Assembly: GCF_008728515.1 (NCBI RefSeq)
Contig: NC_044976.1
Span: 34,061,376 to 34,125,375, forward strand
Source of the DNA: Papio anubis
Lineage: Eukaryota > Chordata > Mammalia > Primates > Cercopithecidae
DNA length: 64,000 bases
Direction of reading: 5' to 3'
Under the pieces are notes generated by a model. That model made no database searches and had not been told where the DNA came from. It saw nothing but the letters and a program-made list of their open reading frames with translations. Below are positions 60,901 through 64,000 of this stretch, one piece after another (the stretch's first letter is position 1; each line of letters starts with the position of its first letter). Made by a program: the position numbers and the translations under genes.

Positions 60901-61872
60901 GTTCCCTTCCCCATGGCTGACAGCCAAGGTATCTTTCCTTATTATGGGGCTCTGGATACAGGATGGACTGTACTCAAGCCAGAGCTACCTGTCCTTCTCG
61001 TTTCCTCAGGTCTGTAACATTGTGGCTGGGCAACGCTGTATTAAAAAGCTGACCGACAACCAGACTTCGACCATGATAAAGGCCACAGCTAGATCCGCTC
61101 CAGACAGACAGGAGGAGATCAGTCGCCTGGTCAGTGGGCCTACTCATTTGCTCAGTCATTGGGGCCATTGGTAGCATAAATGTTTTAATGCCCCAGCAGG
61201 ACCTTCCTTCAGGAGAACCCAAGTCTAGATTTGTTGCCTAGGACTCTATACGGCTGCTCTTCTTTCTTATCGTATAGCTGCTTTGCTTTCTATCTCTTTT
61301 TCTCTCCTGTATTACTTTGCTGTGTTATCCTGTCACTTCCCTCATCTTCCACTTTCCCTCTCTTTTTAGGACTATTCTGTACTAACCCCAGCTTCTCCTT
61401 AGGGTTCTCTCCTTGATACCCAGAGGGTGAGCAGTATTGCCAAGCTCTTGCTCTCCTGAGATTGCTCTCTTTTGTCCTGCAGATGAAGAATGCCAGCTAC
61501 AACTTAGATCCCTACATCCAGGAATTTGGGATCAAAGTGAAGGATGACATGACGGAGGTGACAGGGCGAGTGCTGCCGGCGCCCATCTTGCAGTACGGCG
61601 GCCGGGTGAGCAGGGTCAGGGCCAGACAACATCTCAGGGTATATGGGGGTGGTTGGTTTGTATAGCCAGGGGCTTTTGCTCCCCTACCCACCTGACTCTA
61701 CTGAGGCTCACCTGGGCGCCCCCTCTGCCTATCCCCAGAACCGGGCCATTGCCACACCCAATCAGGGTGTCTGGGACATGCGGGGGAAACAGTTCTACAA
61801 TGGGATTGAGATCAAAGTCTGGGCCATCGCCTGCTTCGCACCCCAAAAACAGTGTCGAGAAGAGGTGCTCAA
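42149..61872 (+). CDS. AGO1: AGO1 5' part: coding exons 1-11 (N, L1, PAZ, L2, start of MID)
   Basis: Argonaute-1, a miRNA/siRNA-binding RISC protein. Coding exons: 42149-42173, 47462-47645, 51732-51852, 52279-52460, 52855-52991, 53218-53352, 53496-53583, 54299-54446, 61010-61129, 61483-61605, 61739-61872. Phases all match, giving 465 codons plus two bases; the rest is off the right edge. The N-terminus MEAGPSGAAAGAYLPPLQQ is diagnostic for AGO1. By family numbering, N spans about 50-139, L1 140-225, PAZ 226-346, L2 347 to about 440, with MID starting near 430. PAZ residues known to bind the guide 3' end are all present: His269, Arg275, Tyr277, Phe292, Tyr309, Lys313, Tyr314. The start is supported by a strong context (G at -3, G at +4) and an in-frame TAG at 42035. 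No frameshift or internal stop was seen. Confidence 0.97.
44495..44585 (+). mobile_element. L2 3'-end fragment (sense) in AGO1 intron 1
   Basis: 'GTAGAAGCAGTGTCTGG', 'GCCTAGTGTATAGGCCC' and 'TGTTTATTAATTAAAT' follow the L2 3'-end pattern. Confidence 0.45.
44694..44723 (+). repeat. (CTAAC)6 pentanucleotide repeat
   Basis: Six perfect units in AGO1 intron 1. The complement is (GTTAG)n, equal in phase to the arthropod-type TTAGG unit, not the vertebrate TTAGGG. Confidence 0.95.
45528..45660 (-). mobile_element. L2 3'-end fragment (antisense) in AGO1 intron 1
   Basis: 'TGTTTGCCAGACACTGGAG' and 'AAGCAGTGACCAAGGC'. Confidence 0.5.
46391..46681 (-). mobile_element. AluY (antisense), Old World monkey type, AGO1 intron 1
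   Basis: Flanks AGTTCTTTCTT on both sides. Confidence 0.93.
47462..47645 (+). CDS. AGO1: AGO1 coding exon 2 (N domain)
   Basis: The acceptor TTGTCTCGTAG has a modest pyrimidine tract; the donor is GTAAGT. Reads AGAYLPPLQQVFQAPRRPG through EVDIKPDKCPRRVN. Confidence 0.96.
47838..48138 (+). mobile_element. AluY, Old World monkey type, AGO1 intron 2
   Basis: Perfect 17-bp target duplication AGAAGATTATTAGTGAC at 47821-47837 and 48139-48155; about 190 bp after exon 2. Confidence 0.95.
48446..48737 (-). mobile_element. AluS (antisense)
   Basis: Ends CGTGCCTGGCC. Confidence 0.9.
48888..49242 (-). mobile_element. Alu (antisense) with internal duplication
   Basis: An internal ~42-bp segment (CTGCCTCnGCCTCC..GTAGCTGGGA) is present twice, at about 49005-49045 and 49049-49090. 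The left flank carries AATTGTTACC. Confidence 0.88.
49258..49548 (-). mobile_element. AluS (antisense)
   Basis: Perfect target duplication AATTGTTACCATTCT at 49243-49257 and 49549-49563. Confidence 0.93.
49564..50135 (-). mobile_element. L1M-like fragment (antisense) in AGO1 intron 2
   Basis: Phrases 'GATAAATTGCTAGGAGTGGG' and 'AAGTTGTACCAACTATACTC' match the reverse of L1M 3' regions. Confidence 0.5.
50766..51033 (-). mobile_element. Old Alu (antisense), internally shortened
   Basis: Lacks part of the left monomer ('GAGCTCAGGCGAAAGTGCTG'). Confidence 0.85.
51038..51357 (-). mobile_element. Old Alu (antisense)
   Basis: J-like with an internal poly-A/poly-T insertion near 51210-51238. Confidence 0.87.
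51468..51612 (+). mobile_element. MER5/MER20-type hAT MITE
   Basis: Contains 'AGAAATGCAGAATTTCAGGC', 'GACCTGCTGAATCTGAAGC' and the 3' end 'AGTTTGAGAAGCACTG'. Lies in AGO1 intron 2 about 120 bp before exon 3. Confidence 0.6.
51732..51852 (+). CDS. AGO1: AGO1 coding exon 3 (N domain)
   Basis: Acceptor CCCCCACAG, donor GTAAGG. Reads REVVEYMVQHFKPQIFGD to VTALPIGNER. Confidence 0.96.
52279..52460 (+). CDS. AGO1: AGO1 coding exon 4 (N/L1)
   Basis: Acceptor CTCCTGAAG. The donor GTATTG departs from consensus at +3 to +6, so it is a relatively weak site. Reads VDFEVTIPGEGKDRIFKVS to ALDVAMRHLASM. Confidence 0.95.
52530..52775 (-). mobile_element. MIR-like remnant (antisense) just before AGO1 exon 5
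   Basis: 'TTGCACAAGGTCAGTCATAC' and 'CAGAGCTGGCATTAAAGCCC' resemble the reverse MIR core. Confidence 0.45.
52855..52991 (+). CDS. AGO1: AGO1 coding exon 5 (L1)
   Basis: Acceptor CCCTGCCAG, donor GTGAGT. Reads [20 protein letters not shown] to WKMMLNID. A MIR-like antisense remnant occupies much of the intron before it. Confidence 0.96.
53218..53352 (+). CDS. AGO1: AGO1 coding exon 6 (start of PAZ)
   Basis: Acceptor TCCCCACAG, donor GTGAGG. Reads VSATAFYKAQPVIEFMCEV to RVRFTKEIK. Confidence 0.96.
53496..53583 (+). CDS. AGO1: AGO1 coding exon 7 (PAZ)
   Basis: Acceptor GTATCTCAG, donor GTAAGT. Encodes GLKVEVTHCGQMKRKYRVC and carries guide-binding residues His269, Arg275 and Tyr277. Confidence 0.96.
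54299..54446 (+). CDS. AGO1: AGO1 coding exon 8 (PAZ)
   Basis: Acceptor CTTCTGAACAG, donor GTGAGA. Reads TFPLQLESGQTVECTVAQYF to KHTYLPLE, with Phe292, Tyr309, Lys313 and Tyr314 of the PAZ pocket. Confidence 0.96.
55058..55525 (+). mobile_element. MER5/MER20-type hAT MITE split by an Alu
   Basis: Left part 'TTAAAATGCAGATTTCAGG' and 'GACTGAATCAGAATCT', right part 'CTTTAACAAGGTCC'. The Alu target duplication is CAGAATCT. Confidence 0.55.
55168..55461 (-). mobile_element. AluS (antisense) in hAT MITE
   Basis: Flanks CAGAATCT on both sides. Confidence 0.9.
55540..55818 (-). mobile_element. Old Alu (antisense)
   Basis: Flanks CTACCCTCTT on both sides; lacks the 'CTGTCGCCCAGGCTGG' segment. Confidence 0.88.
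56106..56410 (-). mobile_element. AluY (antisense), Old World monkey type
   Basis: Perfect 17-bp target duplication AAACTAACATTATTTCT at 56089-56105 and 56411-56427. Confidence 0.95.
57028..57243 (+). mobile_element. Alu with internal deletion, in L1M
   Basis: Alu 5' end, then a jump to the right monomer; tail AAAAAATATATATATAAAAAAA. Confidence 0.8.
57762..58053 (-). mobile_element. AluY (antisense) in L1M
   Basis: Perfect target duplication AATGTTTAACATCTT at 57747-57761 and 58054-58068. Confidence 0.94.
58380..59010 (-). mobile_element. L1M 3' fragment (antisense)
   Basis: A second copy of the same L1M region: 'GTTGTACAACGATCACCATG', 'GTGAATAATGCTGCTGTGAA', 'TATATGGTAATTCTATGG'. Confidence 0.65.
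59938..60254 (+). mobile_element. AluS with (AAAT)n/(ATAC)n tail
   Basis: Tail microsatellite at 60213-60254. Confidence 0.9.
60256..60440 (+). mobile_element. 5'-truncated Alu with (AAAT)n tail
   Basis: Right part of an Alu, 'GTGGTGGCGGGTACC' to 'AGACTCCATCTC', then an AAATAAAT stretch. Confidence 0.82.
60513..60806 (-). mobile_element. AluS (antisense)
   Basis: Flanks TGAATTGCCTTT on both sides; about 200 bp upstream of AGO1 exon 9. Confidence 0.9.
61010..61129 (+). CDS. AGO1: AGO1 coding exon 9 (L2)
   Basis: Acceptor CGTTTCCTCAG, donor GTCAGT. Forty codons, VCNIVAGQRCIKKLTDNQ to DRQEEISRL. Confidence 0.96.
61483..61605 (+). CDS. AGO1: AGO1 coding exon 10 (L2)
   Basis: Acceptor TTTGTCCTGCAG, donor GTGAGC. 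Forty-one codons, MKNASYNLDPYIQEFGIKV to PAPILQYGGR. Confidence 0.96.
61739..61872 (+). CDS. AGO1: AGO1 coding exon 11 (L2/MID boundary)
   Basis: Acceptor CTATCCCCAG, donor GTAAGG. Reads NRAIATPNQGVWDMRGKQF to PQKQCREEVL and ends with two bases (AA) of a Lys codon. The next exon is not in the window. Confidence 0.96.
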
Positions 61873-62094
61873 GTAAGGAGGGTTCGGTGTAGGGGTGGAA
61901 GGGTGGGAAAGACCCTGGAGCTGCCTACCTTCCTGTAGTCCCCAGGGGCCGATACTGATCAGTAATGTGTTCTGTCTTAACTCTGCCTGCATTGTGCTTT
62001 CTGGCTCAAACTTCTACCAGTTCCTTTTCTATCGATCTGTGGTCAGGGGAAGTTAATAAGGAGCCATATCTATGTCAAAGATGATGATTTTAGG

Positions 62095-62350
62095 GCATGA
62101 ATCTCCTAAGAGAGGCCTGAATTATTTTATTGTTATAATTATCATTGGTAATAAATAGTAGTAGTGATGACTGTAATGTTTACACCAAAATTGTACTTAA
62201 GTACCTAATTTTTATTCTCTCATTTCATCTTTACAGTGAGTAGGTGGTGATATGTCCATTTTCAGGAGACTGAGGCTCAAAAGAGGTTAAGTAACTTGTC
62301 CAAAGTTTGCACATCATCAGGAAGGTGTCAGAGTTGGAAGCAAATCAGAT
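62095..62350 (-). mobile_element. MIR (antisense)
   Basis: 'CTGAGGCTCAAAAGAGGTTA' and 'GTAACTTGTCCAAAG' are reverse MIR core. Confidence 0.6.
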
Positions 62351-62528
62351 CTGAGCTTCAAAACTTGTGTTCCTAATTGGAAACAAAATAGAGCAGCTTG
62401 TTTAGCTGGTTGTCAGGGCCTCTGTGCCACCATAGCTGGGAGTAGATGGCACCAATGAGGAAAGTGTTTTAGCCAAATGACCAGGCAGTAATGGCTTGAG
62501 AAGTCAACAACCCCTCCTCTGGAGTCTT

Positions 62529-62836
62529 TTTTTTTTTTTTTTTTTTTTTTTGAGATAGAGTCTCACTCTGTAGCCCAGGCTGGATTGTAGTGGCGTGATC
62601 TCGGCTCACTGCTGCAAGCTCCATCTCCCGGGTTTACGCCATTCTCCTGCCTCAGCCTCCCGAGTAGCTGGGACCACAGGCGCCCGCCACCACGCCTGGC
62701 TTATTTTTTGTATTTTTAGTAGAGATGAAGTTTCAGTGTGTTAGCCAGGATTGTCTCGATCTCCTGGCCTTGTGATCTGCCTGCTTCGGCCTCCCAAAGT
62801 GCTGGGATTACAGGCATGAGCCACCACGCCCGGCCC
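62529..62836 (-). mobile_element. AluY (antisense)
   Basis: Long T tract, ends CACGCCCGGCC, followed by (GTTT)n. Confidence 0.9.
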
Positions 62837-63112
62837 TTTTTTTGTTTGTTTGTTTGTTTGTTTTATTGAGATAGGTTTAAAATGCCACAAAACTCACAGT
62901 TAGTTGTTTCCTACATATAGCATACAGTTAGTTGGTTATTGCCATGTTTTGAAGTGGTTGCTTCTCATAGTCTCTGGATCTGGAGTGGGATCAGCACACT
63001 GTAGGGATGAGGAAGAGTTGATGGAGCCGACCGTTTTGGCTAGGCAAGGGTAGTGGGGAAGTATGCTGTGATGAATTCAGCTGACCTTGGAGTCATGAGA
63101 ATTCGTTCTTAG

Positions 63113-63210
63113 CTGGGGTGCAGTGGTGCGTGCCTGTAATCCTGGCTACTCAGAAGGCTGAGGCAGGAGGATCACTTCAGCCCAGGAGTTTGCTGGGCAA
63201 TATAGATTCT
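63113..63210 (+). mobile_element. Alu fragment
   Basis: Short sense fragment ending at 'GGGCAATATAGATTCT'. Confidence 0.7.
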
Positions 63211-63221
63211 ATAAGTTCTAG

Positions 63222-63519
63222 GTCAGGCACGGTGGCTCCTTTCTGTAAACCCAGCAGTTTGGGAGGCTGAGGTGGGCAGATCACGAAGTCAGTAGTTTGA
63301 GACCAGCCTGGCCAATATGGTGAAACTCCGTCTCTACTAAAAATACAAAAATTAACCAGGCATAGTGGCACGTGCCTGTAGTCCCAGCTACTCAGGAGGC
63401 TGAGGCAGGAGAATTGCTTGAACCCAGGAGGTGGAGGTTGCAGTGAGCTAAGGTTGTGCCACTGCACTCCAACCTGGTGACAGAGTGAGACTCAGTCTCA
63501 AAAAAAAAAAAAAAAAGTT
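63222..63519 (+). mobile_element. AluS
   Basis: Flanks AAGTTCTA on both sides. Confidence 0.88.
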
Positions 63520-63654
63520 CTAACAGCTCCTGATAGAGCTGGGGACTATGGGACCTGCCCTTGCTCTTCTTCCCTTACCCCCTCACGGCTGCACAAACAA
63601 CCATCATAATTGTGGTTCCTTGCAAATGGGTTCTTGTTTCCTTTCCTGAGTTCT

Positions 63655-63948
63655 TTTTTTTTTTTTTTTTTTTTGAAATGGAGTCTTGCCCTGTGGCCCA
63701 GGTACAGTGGCACGATCTCGGCTCACTGCAAGCTCCGTCTCCTGGGTTCATGCCAGACTCCTGCCTCAGCCTCCTGAGCAGCTGGGACCACAGGCACCCA
63801 CCGCCATACCCAGCCAATTTTTTGTATTTTTAGTAGAGACGGGGTTTCACCGTGTTAGCCAAGATGGTCTTGATCTCCTGACCTCGTGATCTGCCCACCT
63901 CGGCCTCCCAGAGTTCTGGGATTACAGGTGTGAGCCACTGCGCCTGGC
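63655..63948 (-). mobile_element. AluY (antisense)
   Basis: Flanks CTGAGTTCTT on both sides. Confidence 0.9.
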
Positions 63949-64000
63949 CTTTTTCTGAGTTCTTTAGCCCCTATTTAAGCCAGCCTGCTTGGCAGTATTG

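Larger units (their letters stand above)
54447..61009 (+). other. AGO1: AGO1 intron 8 (largest intron seen)
   Basis: 6.6 kb, packed with Alus in both orientations, antisense L1M (57.0-58.15 kb and 58.38-59.0 kb), an L2 split by the first L1, and MIR-like remnants (59280-59470, 59850-59935). No alternative exon was recognised. Confidence 0.85.
61873..64000 (+). other. AGO1: AGO1 intron 11 (partial)
   Basis: Runs off the right edge. Contains a MIR-like antisense remnant (about 62095-62350), an L1-like scrap near 62865-62930 and several Alus. Confidence 0.85.

Overview
This window is primate nuclear DNA from an Old World monkey. It is crowded with Alu elements, and many of the young AluY copies share a variant set typical of cercopithecid Alu lineages: 'CTCAAGCCTGTAATCCC' near the 5' end, 'ACTAGCCGGGCGAGGTGG' at the linker, and 'GAGATCCGGCCACTGC' in the right arm. 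The two protein-coding genes are Argonaute family members on the + strand, in the tail-to-head order AGO4 then AGO1. This matches the AGO4-AGO1-AGO3 cluster known from human chromosome 1p. The species cannot be fixed further by eye.

Layout. 1-8041: the last introns and three terminal coding exons of AGO4, encoding the end of the PIWI domain (136 residues plus stop). The final intron uses a GC donor. 8042 to about 12.1 kb: probable AGO4 3' UTR. About 12.1-41.4 kb: intergenic DNA built almost entirely from transposon fossils. These include an L1M cluster at 17.7-19.7 kb, a deeply nested L1M/MaLR-LTR/Alu/Alu stack at 22.0-25.3 kb, a Tigger1 DNA transposon shattered by six Alus at 31.7-35.25 kb, and many Alu, L2, MIR and hAT-MITE fragments. 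A compact CpG-rich, promoter-like patch sits alone at 25.36-25.59 kb. 41.5-42.8 kb: CpG-island promoter and exon 1 of AGO1. 42.2-64.0 kb: AGO1 coding exons 1-11, encoding residues 1 to about 465 (N, L1, PAZ, L2 and the start of MID). The MID and PIWI exons lie beyond the right edge.

How the genes work together. Both genes encode cytoplasmic small-RNA-binding effectors of RISC that load miRNAs and, with GW182/TNRC6 partners, repress target mRNAs. The visible AGO4 segment has Arg where AGO2 has its catalytic His, consistent with a slicer-inactive protein. The visible AGO1 segment carries an intact PAZ 3'-end-binding pocket. All AGO1 splice junctions join in frame, and every intron in the window is GT-AG except the AGO4 terminal intron.

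Main points for a second look: (i) a 116-codon out-of-frame ORF whose ATG lies 5 nt before the AGO1 ATG; (ii) a templated inverted insertion inside an Alu at 38.7-39.04 kb; (iii) the orphan promoter-like patch with its own GC-type donor; (iv) the GC-AG terminal intron of AGO4; (v) a locally garbled Alu pair at 28.1-28.66 kb that looks like assembly error; (vi) a short dispersed duplication downstream of AGO4.
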